Source of the DNA: UBA4093 sp036676455
GTDB lineage: Bacteria > Cyanobacteriota > Sericytochromatia > S15B-MN24 > UBA4093
Direction: 5' to 3'
DNA: 64,000 bases
Assembly: GCA_036676455.1 (NCBI GenBank)
Contig: JAKFCW010000126.1
Coordinates: 35,715-99,714, forward strand
Positions 1-9,516 of this stretch are shown one piece after another; positions within the stretch are counted from its first letter, which is position 1; each line of letters starts with the position of its first letter. The notes under the pieces were generated by a model. The model worked only from the letters and a program-made list of their open reading frames with translations. It ran no database searches and was not told where the DNA came from. The position numbers and the translations under genes were made by a program.

Positions 1-1307
1 GCTACGACCGCAACGTCCTCAAGGGCTTCCGCGACCTGCAAGACCAGGGAGCCATCGAGCTGATCACCTCGGCGGCCACGCACGGCTTCTCTCCCCTGCT
101 GGACCGTGACTCCAGCCTGCATGCCCAGTTCCACGTGGGCGTGACGACCTTCCGCAAGCATTTCGGGCGCGCGCCGCGCGGCATCTGGCTGCCCGAGTGC
201 GCCTACCGCCCCGCCGAGAACGGCCGGCCCGCCATCGAGACGTTTCTCGAGGAGGAGGGCCTGCGCTTCTTCGTGGTGGACACGCACGCGGTGGAAGGCA
301 GCCAGGTGGCGGGCTGGCGGCCGGGCTTCGGCCCCTACGCGGCCATCCAGGCCCCGGCTGGGCCCCAGGTGCCGCAGACGGGCCTCAGCACCTTTCGCCC
401 CTACACCCTCGAGGGCTCGTCGGTCTCGGTCGTCGCGCGCAACCAGCGAGCCGGCTACCAGGTCTGGTCCGCCGAGCACGGCTACCCGGGAGACCCGCTT
501 TACCGGGAGTTCCACAAGAAGGACGACCAGTCCGGGCTCCAGTACTGGCGCCTGAGTGGCAAGGGCGTGGACCTGGCCGCCAAGGAGGTCTACGATCCCC
601 GCGCGGCCTTGCAGCGCGTGCGCGAGCATGGCCGCCACTACGCCGAGATGCTGGCGTGCATGCTGCGCGAGTACCAGCTTCACCATAACCGCGTCGGAGT
701 GCTGGCCATTCCCTTCGACACCGAGCTCTTCGGGCACTGGTGGTTCGAGGGGGTGGAGTGGCTGGAACAGGTCGTCAGGGCGCTTGCCGAGCAACCTGAC
801 ATCGCCCTGGCGACGGTCTCCGAGGCCCTGGAACAGGCGCCTAGCGAGGTCTCCATCCGCATGCCCGAGAGCACCTGGGGGGCGGGCGGCCACTACTGGG
901 TCTGGAACAACGAGGCGGTCACCTGGATGTGGCCCGTCATCCATGAGCGCGAGCGGGTCATGGAAGACCTCGTCGAGCGCTTCGACGGCGTCGACGAGCC
1001 GTCCGTCCAGCGTGCCCTCAAGCAGCTGGGCCGCGAGCTGCTGCTGCTGCAGTCGAGCGATTGGCCCTTCCTGGTGACGACGGGCCAGGCGAAGGACTAC
1101 GCCATCGAGCGCTTCAGGGAGCACCAGACGCGCTTCGACGTGCTGGCCGGCATGCTCCGGGACTACGAACCTCACGCGTCCGCGACCCTCGCGGGACCCT
1201 CGGGCGGAAGCGGGGTGGAGGTGAGCCTGCTGCAGCGCTACGAGGACCTCGACAACCCCTTCGAAGGGCTTGATTACCGGCTCTTTCGCCGCCGCCAGGG
1301 CAGCTAA
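1..1307 (+). CDS. GH57 1,4-alpha-glucan branching enzyme, 5' end outside window
   Basis: This gene makes alpha-1,6 branches in glycogen or starch-like glucan. The reading frame is open from base 3, so the start lies upstream; 434 residues are visible of an expected 500-odd. The GH57 signatures are in order: ATHGF near fragment residue 25, WLPECAY with the likely nucleophile Glu at residue 65, and PFDTELFGHWW with the acid/base Asp near residue 239. The C-terminal helical DUF1957-type part carries the family motif QSSDWPFLVTTGQA. The first GH57 region (HQP) is missing because of the window edge. The next gene is a second GH57 enzyme 70 nt downstream on the same strand, suggesting joint alpha-glucan metabolism. 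A GH57 amylase is less likely because of the DUF1957 C-terminus. Confidence 0.9.
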   Translation, partial: YDRNVLKGFRDLQDQGAIELITSAATHGFSPLLDRDSSLHAQFHVGVTTFRKHFGRAPRGIWLPECAYRPAENGRPAIETFLEEEGLRFFVVDTHAVEGSQVAGWRPGFGPYAAIQAPAGPQVPQTGLSTFRPYTLEGSSVSVVARNQRAGYQVWSAEHGYPGDPLYREFHKKDDQSGLQYWRLSGKGVDLAAKEVYDPRAALQRVREHGRHYAEMLACMLREYQLHHNRVGVLAIPFDTELFGHWWFEGVEWLEQVVRALAEQPDIALATVSEALEQAPSEVSIRMPESTWGAGGHYWVWNNEAVTWMWPVIHERERVMEDLVERFDGVDEPSVQRALKQLGRELLLLQSSDWPFLVTTGQAKDYAIERFREHQTRFDVLAGMLRDYEPHASATLAGPSGGSGVEVSLLQRYEDLDNPFEGLDYRLFRRRQGS

Positions 1308-1335
1308 CCCTCGACTGGCGGCTCGGAACCCTGGG

Positions 1336-1344
1336 TGGTATAGT
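1336..1344 (+). promoter_or_regulatory. extended -10 promoter before GH57 glucanotransferase gene
   Basis: TGG followed by TATAGT forms an extended -10 element 33 nt before the ATG at 1378. No good -35 hexamer is seen. A weak ribosome binding site (GAGGA) follows at about 1367. It suggests the second GH57 gene can be transcribed apart from the first. Confidence 0.4.
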
Positions 1345-1377
1345 GGTGGCAACCCTATCGCCGCCTGAGGACCTGTC

Positions 1378-3549
1378 ATGCTTCTTTCCGATCAACCGAA
1401 GATCAACTTCGCCTTCGGGGTGCATAACCACCAGCCCGTGGGCAACTGGGACTCGGTGATCGAGGAGTCCTACCAGCGGGCCTACCTGCCGTTCATCGAG
1501 GTCCTCGAGCGCCATTCCGGCATTCGGACCAGCATCCACTACACGGGTTTCTTGCTAGAGTGGTTGAGCGAGCGGCACCCCGAGTTCATCGCCAAACTCA
1601 AGGTGCTGGTGAAGCGGGGGCAACTGGAGCTTCTGACGGGGGCCTACTACGAGCCCATCCTGGCCGCCATCCCCGACGAGGACAAGCACGGCCAGATCCG
1701 GCGGCTTTCCGAGCGTATCGACAGCCTGACGGGCGATCGCCCCGAGGGGATGTGGCTGGCCGAGCGCGTCTGGGAGCCGCACCTGGTCAAGCCCATCGCC
1801 GAGGCCGGCGCGCATTACACGGTCCTCGACGACGTCCACTTCAAGGCGGCGGGCCTGCGCGGCACTGAGCTCTTCGGCTACTACCAGAGCGAGGAGCAGG
1901 GCCGCACCATCGAGATCTTCGCCCTCAACTCCCAGCTGCGCAGCATGATCCCCTTCTCGTCGCCCGAGAAGGTCATCGAGACCCTGCGCTCCTTCGCGAC
2001 CCCTGACGGCGGTCGGATCGCCGTTTGCCTCGACGACGGCGAGAAGCTGGGCCGCTGGCCCAATACCTACCAGCTCGTCTATTCCGAAGGCTGGCTGGAT
2101 CGCTTCTTCACCCTGCTGGAGGACAACGCCGAGTGGATCTCGATGACCACCCTGCGGGACTACCGGCGCAACCGCCGCCCCTGGGGCCGCATCTACATCC
2201 CCACCTGCTCCTACCCGCAGATGCAGGAGTGGGCCCTGCCCACCGATCTGGTGGGGGTCTTCCAGCATGCCCGTCACGAGGTGGACATGCGCTACCAGGA
2301 CTTCCTGCGCGGCGGATCCTGGCGCAACTTCCTGGTCAAGTACCCGGAGAGCAACAACCTCCACAAGAAGATGCTGCTGGTCTCCAGCAAGGTCGCCGCG
2401 GCCAGCGAGGCCAAGCACCCGGTGAGCGCCCTCGGGCCGGACGCGGAGGCGATGCCGTCGATTGACGCGGCCGTCACCTCCCTGTATCAGGCCCAGACCA
2501 ACGACCCCTACTGGCACGGGGCCTTCGGCGGCTTGTATCTGAGCCACCTGCGCTCGACCTCGTACCAGAACCTCCTGCAGGCCGAGACCATCGCGGACCG
2601 GATCCTGCACGAGGGCCGCGAGTTCTGCGAGATCTCCGAGCGCGACTTCGACTGCGACGGGGCCCCCGAGATCCTCATCTCGACGGCCTCCCAGAACCTC
2701 TACTTCCGCCGGGAAGGCGGCGCCCTGTTCGAGCTGGACTTCAAGCCCAAGGCGTTCAACCTGATCGACACCCTGGCACGCCGTCCGGAACCCTATCACA
2801 ACAAGATTGCCGGCGCCTCCGAGGGGATCCCTCGCGACCGGATGCCGCATTCCCTGCATGAGATGTACTTCGCCAAGGAACCGGGCCTGGAGCGCCTGAT
2901 CTTCCACGACTGGTACCGGCGCATCTCCTTCATCGACCACTTCCTGCACCCGGACTCGCGCCTGGAGACCTTCTACAACGTCACCTACGGCGAGCAGGGC
3001 GACTTCGTCAATCAGCATTACCGCCCGACCATCGAGCGCGACTCCAGCGGCACGTCCCTGACGCTGACCCGCGACGGCCATGTCTGGGTGGGCACGGACT
3101 TCTGGCCCGTCTCGATCGCCAAGCGGGTGACGGTCCCCAAGATCGGCCCGACCGCCAGGGTGGACTACGCCGTGACCAACGGGCGCGACCTGCCGGTCTC
3201 TCTCTGGTTCGGGGTCGAGTTCGCCTTCAACCTGCTGGCGGGTCATTCCGACGACCGGGTCTACGTCTCGCCGGGCCAGACGATCGCCGAGCCCCACCTG
3301 GCCTCCAAGGGCGAGTTGCATGACTTCGGCGCCCTGGGCGCCCGCGACGAGGTCCAGGGGATCGAGTTTTTGCTCTCCTGGAGCAAGCCGACGACGGTCT
3401 GGCGCTTCCCGATCGAGACGGTCTCGATGTCCGAGTCGGGCTTCGAACGGGTATATCAAGGCTCGGTCTTCATGCCTCACTGGAAGATCGACCTGCCGCC
3501 CGGTGGAACCTGGAACTTGACGTTCGAGCAGCGCGTCTCGGAGCTATAG
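1378..3549 (+). CDS. GH57 4-alpha-glucanotransferase / alpha-amylase family protein
   Basis: The 723-residue protein matches the Thermococcus 4-alpha-glucanotransferase type of GH57, which moves or cleaves alpha-1,4-glucan segments. HNHQPVGN is near residue 16, GAYYEPILAAIPDEDK near 100, WLAERVWEP with the likely nucleophile Glu at 129, and DDGEKLGRWP with the catalytic Asp at about 219-220. After the barrel come the family helical domain (YWHGAFGGLYLSHLR near residue 380) and a C-terminal beta domain (DUF1925/DUF1926 type). Length fits this family (650-720). No signal peptide, so cytoplasmic. It follows the branching-enzyme gene. Whether it acts mainly as transferase or hydrolase cannot be told from sequence. 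Confidence 0.88.
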   Translation: MLLSDQPKINFAFGVHNHQPVGNWDSVIEESYQRAYLPFIEVLERHSGIRTSIHYTGFLLEWLSERHPEFIAKLKVLVKRGQLELLTGAYYEPILAAIPDEDKHGQIRRLSERIDSLTGDRPEGMWLAERVWEPHLVKPIAEAGAHYTVLDDVHFKAAGLRGTELFGYYQSEEQGRTIEIFALNSQLRSMIPFSSPEKVIETLRSFATPDGGRIAVCLDDGEKLGRWPNTYQLVYSEGWLDRFFTLLEDNAEWISMTTLRDYRRNRRPWGRIYIPTCSYPQMQEWALPTDLVGVFQHARHEVDMRYQDFLRGGSWRNFLVKYPESNNLHKKMLLVSSKVAAASEAKHPVSALGPDAEAMPSIDAAVTSLYQAQTNDPYWHGAFGGLYLSHLRSTSYQNLLQAETIADRILHEGREFCEISERDFDCDGAPEILISTASQNLYFRREGGALFELDFKPKAFNLIDTLARRPEPYHNKIAGASEGIPRDRMPHSLHEMYFAKEPGLERLIFHDWYRRISFIDHFLHPDSRLETFYNVTYGEQGDFVNQHYRPTIERDSSGTSLTLTRDGHVWVGTDFWPVSIAKRVTVPKIGPTARVDYAVTNGRDLPVSLWFGVEFAFNLLAGHSDDRVYVSPGQTIAEPHLASKGELHDFGALGARDEVQGIEFLLSWSKPTTVWRFPIETVSMSESGFERVYQGSVFMPHWKIDLPPGGTWNLTFEQRVSEL

Positions 3550-3579
3550 GCAGCGCCGCTCAAGAGGAGAATCACCCCC

Positions 3580-4977
3580 ATGCGCATTCGCCCCTGGCTT
3601 TCCCTCGCTCTCGGCCTCACGCTGACGACGGGTGTCTGGCCCTTCGCGGTGCCGGCGATCGCCCAGTCTGAGCCTCCCGCCGTCCGCAACGTCATCCTGA
3701 TGATCGGCGACGGCATGGGCCTGCCCATCGTGGGCGCCGCCGAATTGGCGTCCCAGGCCCAGCGCGGCCGCTCGCTCACCCTGACCCGCCTCTACCAGGA
3801 AGGGGCCATGGGCCTCGCCTTCACGGGCTCGGCCAACTCCATGATCACCGACTCGGCGGCCGCGGCGACCACGCTGGCCACCGGCGTGAAGACCAAGAAC
3901 GGCTACATCGGCATGGGCCCCGACGACCAGGACCTGCTGACCGTCTCGGAAGCCGCCATGCAGAGCGGCAAGCGCGTCGGCCTGGTGACCACCACCCGCG
4001 TCTCGCACGCCACCCCGGCGGCCTTCTCGGCGCTGCAGAACGACCGCGACGAGGAGAACGCCATCGCCGAGCAGCAGCTCAAGTCCGGGGTCGACCTGCT
4101 GCTGGGTGGCGGCGCGCGCCACTACCTGCCGCGCAACATCGCCGGAAGCAAGCGCAAGGACGATCGCGACCTCGTCTCGGAAGCCTGGAACAAGGGCTAC
4201 CATGTCGTCCGGACCCGACACGAGCTGCTCGAAGCCAAGGGCGACAAGCTCCTGGGCCTGTTCAACATGGATCACCTCTCCTATCAGGTCGATCACCCCA
4301 AGGACACCGAGCCCTCACTCTCGGAGATGACCTCCAAGGCGCTGCAGGTCCTTGATCGCAACCCCAAGGGCTTCTTCCTGATGGTGGAGGGCGGCAAGAT
4401 CGACCATGCCCTTCACTCCAATGACGGAGCCGCCGCGATCGGCGAGCTACTCGCCTTCGATGATGCCATCGCCAAGGCCTGGGAGTACCAGAAGCAGCAT
4501 CCCGACACGCTGCTGGTCGTCACCTCGGACCATGACACCGGCGGCTTCACCGTCATCGGCCAGCAGAAGCCGGAGAATCCCCGTTCGATCCGCTACCCCG
4601 GCCCCGACGGCTTGAAAGTCCTGTCGCGGGTCGAGCGCTCGTTCGACTCGATGCTTCCCGAGCTCTCGAAGGCGACCACCCTGGCGGAGGTGAAGCGGAT
4701 CATCAAGACCCACGCCGGGGTCGACGTCGACAACGAGTGGCTGGAGCGCGTGGCTTCCCGCAAGGCCTGGATGAAGAGCTTCAACTACCACGAGACCGCC
4801 GCGATCGCCGCGGGCGAGCAGCACGTCCTGCCCTTCGGCTTCACCACCTCCAGCCACACGGCCTCGCCCGTCCTCATCGGGGCGGCGGGTCCCGCGCCCC
4901 TGCTGGCGCGCCTGAGCAAGCCCCAGGAGAACAGCGAGATCGGGCGCTTGCTCGTCGAACTCATGAGCCGCCGTTAG
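3580..4977 (+). CDS. alkaline phosphatase, exported
   Basis: A 465-residue PhoA-superfamily phosphomonoesterase that frees phosphate from organic esters outside the cytoplasm. A signal peptide ends near AIAQ (residue 29). The metal-binding IGDGMG has Asp44; the nucleophile Ser92 sits in ITDSAAAAT; SDHDTGG (about 316-322) gives further Zn ligands and HTASPV near residue 425 the last His. AAGAGGAG lies 11 nt before the ATG. It lies 30 nt after the GH57 gene and may share its transcript. A Na/phosphate cotransporter gene lies 3 kb downstream, which fits phosphate scavenging. It is closer to the Bacillus PhoA/PhoB type than to PhoX or PhoD. Confidence 0.9.
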   Translation: MRIRPWLSLALGLTLTTGVWPFAVPAIAQSEPPAVRNVILMIGDGMGLPIVGAAELASQAQRGRSLTLTRLYQEGAMGLAFTGSANSMITDSAAAATTLATGVKTKNGYIGMGPDDQDLLTVSEAAMQSGKRVGLVTTTRVSHATPAAFSALQNDRDEENAIAEQQLKSGVDLLLGGGARHYLPRNIAGSKRKDDRDLVSEAWNKGYHVVRTRHELLEAKGDKLLGLFNMDHLSYQVDHPKDTEPSLSEMTSKALQVLDRNPKGFFLMVEGGKIDHALHSNDGAAAIGELLAFDDAIAKAWEYQKQHPDTLLVVTSDHDTGGFTVIGQQKPENPRSIRYPGPDGLKVLSRVERSFDSMLPELSKATTLAEVKRIIKTHAGVDVDNEWLERVASRKAWMKSFNYHETAAIAAGEQHVLPFGFTTSSHTASPVLIGAAGPAPLLARLSKPQENSEIGRLLVELMSRR

Positions 4978-5064
4978 CCCTTTCACCGGGCCTCGTTCGA
5001 AGGCAGCCAAGCAAGGGTATGAAACCCTTCGAGGGGCGCTTCCCCTCGAAGGGAGGCCATGAGG

Positions 5065-6144
5065 ATGCAACGACCCTGGGGACTACTGATCACGGCGAGC
5101 CTGGCGCTGGCGGCTTGCGACCTGCCGGGCGCACGACAGGTGGGAGGTGCGGCGCTCGATCCGAGCGAGCGCGCCGAACTGGCCACGGTCTTCAAGGACA
5201 TCCTCTCCGCGCAGCAGGCGCGCCAGCAGGTCAACGTCACCGCGACCTCGCTCATCGCCGATAACTCTGCGGGCATCCTCTCCAACAACTCCGCCAGCCT
5301 GACCCGCAACGCTCCCTTGGTGGCCAACAACACGGGCGGCCTGATCCCCGGCGCCGCTAACTACCGCCTGGCCGCCACGCGGCCTGACGCTCCCGCGCAG
5401 CAACACGCCCTGCCGGACGGCAACACCTTCTATCGTTTCGGCAGGCCCGGTGACGCGCTCATCGAGACCTTCGTCACCCGCGTCCCCAGCGTGGCCCCCG
5501 AGGGCTTCGAGGTCCCGGACGACGCGATCCTGACGCATGCCAGGATGGCCGTGACCTACGAGGCCTATGACCCCCTGACCGACCTCGACAAGCCCATCAC
5601 CAACCGCTACGCGATCGAGGTCCTGAAGAGCCCGGTCTTCACTCACTACCGCAGCGAGATTCGCATCACGGCTCCGCCCCTGGGCCAAACCCAGGCCTAC
5701 GTCGAGGACGCTTCCTACACGCTCGGCTCGCTGCCGGTCACGGCCGCGGCGACGCACAGCGCCTTCCAGACCTTCCAGGTGGACGGCCAGGCGATGGCCC
5801 TGCCGACCTCGGGCGAGGAGCGGATCCAGCTCGGCGCCACCCGGCTCGACCTCAGCTACCGGAACGAATCGGGCCAAGGCATCGGCACCGGCATCTGGCA
5901 GGGTAACGGCCCTGAGGCCTGGCCCTTGACCTACGCGTACGACTTCGCCCGGGATCAGGCCGAGATGCGGGTGAGCTTGCCCAAGGACCGTTCTTTGGTC
6001 CTACAGATCCGGCCGGGAATGCAGGTCCTGGGAGGCGCGGCGCTCGACCGGCAGGGAGAAACGGTCGCCACCCTGGTGAAGCGTCCGGACGGAACGATCG
6101 TCGTGCGCTTCACTCAGGGGGATGAGACCGTACTCTTCGAGTAG
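5065..6144 (+). CDS. hypothetical lipoprotein
   Basis: A 359-residue protein of unknown function. The N-terminus has a hydrophobic stretch ending in the lipobox LAAC, so it is probably lipid-anchored. The ATG at 5065 is preferred over one at 5059 because GGGAGG at 5051-5056 is 8 nt from it but only 2 nt from the upstream ATG. The mature part is mostly predicted beta-strand with many Thr and Ala and no motif I recognise. It stands alone between the alkaline phosphatase gene and a convergent FtsH-like gene, whose stop is 17 nt away. Confidence 0.75.
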   Translation: MQRPWGLLITASLALAACDLPGARQVGGAALDPSERAELATVFKDILSAQQARQQVNVTATSLIADNSAGILSNNSASLTRNAPLVANNTGGLIPGAANYRLAATRPDAPAQQHALPDGNTFYRFGRPGDALIETFVTRVPSVAPEGFEVPDDAILTHARMAVTYEAYDPLTDLDKPITNRYAIEVLKSPVFTHYRSEIRITAPPLGQTQAYVEDASYTLGSLPVTAAATHSAFQTFQVDGQAMALPTSGEERIQLGATRLDLSYRNESGQGIGTGIWQGNGPEAWPLTYAYDFARDQAEMRVSLPKDRSLVLQIRPGMQVLGGAALDRQGETVATLVKRPDGTIVVRFTQGDETVLFE

Positions 6145-6160
6145 GGCGGGCGCGCCGTCC

Positions 6161-7648
6161 TCAGGCGATCCACTCGCGCCCGTTGCGGGGCTGCGGGTCG
6201 GATTCCGGCCAGCTGCCGCGGATGACGCGCTGGATGTCGGCCTCGTAGAGGACCTCGTGGGCCAAGAGCGCGCGGGCCAGGCGATCCAGCTCGAGGCGCC
6301 GCTTTTCGAGGAGGTCCAGCGCCTGCCGGTAGGAAGCGGCCATGAGCCCCTCGATCTCCTGGTCCAGCCGCAGCCGGGTTCCCTCCGCGAGGGTCATCTC
6401 CTTGTAATTAGCGGGCACGCCGAGGCTCGTCATGCCGAGCTCCCACACCATCAGCTCGGCTAGTTTAGTGGCGCGCTTCAGGTCGGAGTGCGCGCCACTC
6501 GTCACCTCTCCATACACGAGCGCTTCGGCGGCCCGTCCTCCCAGCAAGGCGATGATCTCGGAGCGGTACTCGTCACACCCAACCAAGTACCGATCCTCCA
6601 CGCTCACGGCCCAGGTATAGCCGAGTGCGCTGCGCCCCGTCGGGATGATGGAAACCTTGTGCAACCGCTTGTGAGGTTGCATGTAGAGATTCACCAGGGC
6701 ATGGCCTGCCTCGTGGTAGGCCACGATTTCGCGCTCCCGCGCGGTGATGGTCTGCGCATGCTCGAGCCCGAGCCCGAGCCGCTCGATGGCCTTATCGAAG
6801 TCGTTCTGGGTCGCGCGCTGGCGGCCCGCCCTGACGGCCAGGATGCTGGCCTCGTTGACCATGTTGGCGAGATCCGCCCCGCTCATGTTGACCGACGCTC
6901 GCGCCAGCGCCTGGAGGTCGAGCGCATCGTCCACCTGGATCTTGCGGGAGTAGTGCGCCAGCAGCGCCTCGCGCCCCTTGAGGTCAGGCAGGCCGATGTG
7001 CAGCTTGCGGTCGAAGCGGCCGGGGCGCAGGAGGGCGGCATCCAGGCTCTCCTCGAGGTTGGTTGCGGCGATGGTGATGACGTTGCCGCCCTTGGAGAAG
7101 CCGTCTAGCTCGACCAGGAACTGGTTGAGGGTCTGGTTGGCCTCCTGGCTGCCGAACATGTTGCCGGAGCGGGCCCGCCCCAGCGCGTCGATCTCGTCGA
7201 TGAAGACAATGGCCGCGGGATGCTTGCGGGCCTTGGCGTAGAGCTTGCGGATGCGGCTCGCGCCCACCCCCACGAAGACCTCGACGAAGTCCGAGCCCGA
7301 GAGCGCGTAGAAAGGCACCCCGGCCTCACTGGCGATCGCCTTGGCCAGCAGCGTCTTGCCCGTTCCGGGTGGGCCCACCAGCAGCACCCCCTTGGGGATC
7401 TTGGCCCCGATGCGCTTGTACTCCCCGGCGTTTTTCAGGAAGTCCACGATCTCCTGGGCTTCCTGCTTGGCCTCGTCCACGCCTAAGACGTCGCTGAAGC
7501 GGATGTTCCCCACGTCCTTGGCCGGCGCGAACTTGGCCCCCCGGTTGAAGGCGCCGCCCATGACCTTGGCGTAGACCAGTACGAAGACCACGGCGTAGAG
7601 CACGATCATCAGGAACGTCACGGCGAGCTGTCCGAAGAATTCGAGCAT
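6161..7648 (-). CDS. ftsH: FtsH-like AAA zinc metalloprotease with single N-terminal membrane anchor
   Basis: A 495-residue ATP-dependent protease. Walker A GPPGTGKT has Lys98; Walker B is IVFIDEID; the second-region-of-homology motif RPGRFDR and the pore motif FVG are present. The zinc site is HEAGH (His312, Glu313, His316) with Asp389 as third ligand. Unlike standard FtsH (two membrane helices around a periplasmic domain of about 70 residues, total 610-650), only one helix (residues 7-27) precedes the AAA linker, so the periplasmic domain is absent. The ATG at 7648 is chosen over a GTG at 7654 because AAGGAGG is 5 nt away. The gene is monocistronic and an extended -10 (TGC-TAGGAT, 7721-7726) lies about 70 nt upstream. 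Confidence 0.88.
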   Translation of the reverse strand: MLEFFGQLAVTFLMIVLYAVVFVLVYAKVMGGAFNRGAKFAPAKDVGNIRFSDVLGVDEAKQEAQEIVDFLKNAGEYKRIGAKIPKGVLLVGPPGTGKTLLAKAIASEAGVPFYALSGSDFVEVFVGVGASRIRKLYAKARKHPAAIVFIDEIDALGRARSGNMFGSQEANQTLNQFLVELDGFSKGGNVITIAATNLEESLDAALLRPGRFDRKLHIGLPDLKGREALLAHYSRKIQVDDALDLQALARASVNMSGADLANMVNEASILAVRAGRQRATQNDFDKAIERLGLGLEHAQTITAREREIVAYHEAGHALVNLYMQPHKRLHKVSIIPTGRSALGYTWAVSVEDRYLVGCDEYRSEIIALLGGRAAEALVYGEVTSGAHSDLKRATKLAELMVWELGMTSLGVPANYKEMTLAEGTRLRLDQEIEGLMAASYRQALDLLEKRRLELDRLARALLAHEVLYEADIQRVIRGSWPESDPQPRNGREWIA

Positions 7649-7802
7649 GGCCACCTCCTTGAACTGGGGGACCGCGAACCGGGGAAAAGCCGCCGGCGAA
7701 CCTTCCGGGGGATGAGGGGAATCCTAGCAGACGAGCGAGCCTCCTCGACTCGTTCTTCCCGGCCGGGAAAGCTCTCCGATTTGACCAAGAAGCGCTAAGG
7801 CT

Positions 7803-7830
7803 TGGTTTTTTCCGGGAGACGGGCTATCAT
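7803..7830 (+). promoter_or_regulatory. promoter for Na/phosphate cotransporter gene
   Basis: TTGGTT (7803-7808) and TATCAT (7825-7830) are separated by 16 nt. The predicted start of transcription is about 25 nt before the GTG start at 7863. Confidence 0.55.
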
Positions 7831-7862
7831 GAGGGCGGAAACCCTCACTACGCGAGGCTCGA

Positions 7863-9476
7863 GTGCAGATCCTGCTCACCATCCTGGGAGGCGTCGCCCT
7901 CCTCTTGCTCGGCATGCAAATGGCCGGTGAAGGCCTTCAGCAGGCCGCCGGCTCGCGCCTGCGCGCCATGGTCAACACCCTCACCACCACCCGACTGCGT
8001 GGGTTGCTGCTGGGCACCGCCATGACCGCCATCATGCAGAGCTCGGGGGCCACGACCGTCCTGCTCGTCTCCTTCGTCGGAGCGGGGCTGCTATCGTTCG
8101 AGCAGACCATCGCGGTGATCCTCGGTGCCAACATCGGCACCACGGTCACCGTCCAGCTCATCGCCTTCAAGATCACCGACTACGCCCTTGGCCTCGTCGC
8201 CCTGGGCTTCCTGGTCAGCAAGCTCGCTCGCAAGTCCTTCCTCAAGCACATCGGCCACGCGATCCTCGGCTTCGGCCTGATCTTCCTCGCCATCCACCTC
8301 TTCGGCATGTCCATGGCCCCCCTCAAGGACGCGCCCATGGTCGCCGACCTGATGGTCGCCCTGGGCCGCGACATCTGGCTTGGTATCTTGATTGGCGCCC
8401 TGGCCACCGCCGCGGTCAACTCGTCGGCGGCCATCATCGGCCTGGCGCTGGTGCTCGCCGCCCATGACGTCTTGCCGCTCTCCACGGCCCTGCCCCTCAT
8501 GCTCGGAGCCAACGTGGGGACCAGCGCGACCTCGCTGATCGCCTCCATCGGCGCGCCTCTCGAGGCCAAGCGCGTGGCGGCTGCCCACGCCTTCGTCAAG
8601 GTCGCGGGCGTGCTCATCGCGGTGCCCTTGCTCGGCCCCTTCACCGCGCTGGTGCAGATGACCGCCCCGGACGCCCCGCGCCAGATCGCCATGGGCCACA
8701 CCCTCTTCAACGTCGGCCTGTCGCTGCTGTTCCTACCCCTGGCGCGCCCCCTGGCCCTCCTCATCAAGCGCATCCTGCCCAACAACCCCAGCGAGGAGAT
8801 CGGCTTCCAGATCCGCTACCTCGACGAGCGCATCCTGGAGTCCCCCGTCCTCGCGCTTGGTGCCGCCAACCGCGAGGTTCGGCGCATGGCCGACCGTGTC
8901 CAGATCATGATGAGCGAGGCCATGGAACTCTTCCTGAAGGTCGACGAGGAGATCCTCGACCGGCTGTCCAAGCTGGAATCCGAACTCGATGCCCTCACCA
9001 AGGCCATCGTGAACTACCTCGCCAACCTCTCGCAGAAATCCCTGACTGCCGAGGAATCGCGCAAGGCCGCGAGCATCCTCTACATCGTCAACGACCTCGA
9101 GCACATCGGCGACGCCCTTACCAAGCTCTCCATGCTCGGCCGCAAGATGATCGACCTCGGCCTCTCCTTCTCGCCCGAGGGCGTCCAGGAGCTGCTCGAG
9201 ATGCACCAGAAGGTCTCCACCAACCTGGACATGGCGATCGTCGCCTTCATGACCACCGACCGCGCCCTGGCCGAGTCCGTGCTCGAAACCAAGCCCAAGA
9301 TCGCCCGCCTGGAGCGCGACCTGCGCCAGGCGCACCTGGGGCGCCTCTGGTCGGGCCTGATCGACACCCGCAACACCTCCGCCATCCACCTCGAGCTGAT
9401 CAACGGCTGGCAGCGCGTCAACGACCACGCCGCCGACATCGCCATGGCCGTCCTGGAGATGAGCCCCTCCGCCTAG
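7863..9476 (+). CDS. Na/Pi-cotransporter family protein with C-terminal PhoU-like domain
   Basis: A 537-residue NptA/YjbB-type membrane protein. Two related membrane halves (about residues 1-150 and 160-300) each carry the family repeat with glutamine/serine-rich motifs: QSSGATT near residue 60 and NSSAAIIG near 185, with GANIGTT and GANVGTS after them. Residues about 320-537 are helical and PhoU-like (IVNDLEHIGD). It probably imports or exports phosphate with Na+. The start is a GTG with a weak GAGG upstream. The promoter at 7803-7830 indicates a single-gene unit. The exported alkaline phosphatase lies 3 kb upstream. Confidence 0.88.
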   Translation: MQILLTILGGVALLLLGMQMAGEGLQQAAGSRLRAMVNTLTTTRLRGLLLGTAMTAIMQSSGATTVLLVSFVGAGLLSFEQTIAVILGANIGTTVTVQLIAFKITDYALGLVALGFLVSKLARKSFLKHIGHAILGFGLIFLAIHLFGMSMAPLKDAPMVADLMVALGRDIWLGILIGALATAAVNSSAAIIGLALVLAAHDVLPLSTALPLMLGANVGTSATSLIASIGAPLEAKRVAAAHAFVKVAGVLIAVPLLGPFTALVQMTAPDAPRQIAMGHTLFNVGLSLLFLPLARPLALLIKRILPNNPSEEIGFQIRYLDERILESPVLALGAANREVRRMADRVQIMMSEAMELFLKVDEEILDRLSKLESELDALTKAIVNYLANLSQKSLTAEESRKAASILYIVNDLEHIGDALTKLSMLGRKMIDLGLSFSPEGVQELLEMHQKVSTNLDMAIVAFMTTDRALAESVLETKPKIARLERDLRQAHLGRLWSGLIDTRNTSAIHLELINGWQRVNDHAADIAMAVLEMSPSA

Positions 9477-9516
9477 CAAGCGAGGATTTTGGGGTATACG
9501 GGGGAGGGAGGTCACC

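Noticed and set aside
1555..3480. A 641-codon open frame antisense to the GH57 glucanotransferase
   Set aside because: Same reason: GC-skewed third positions keep the antisense frame open; the sense strand has clear catalytic motifs.
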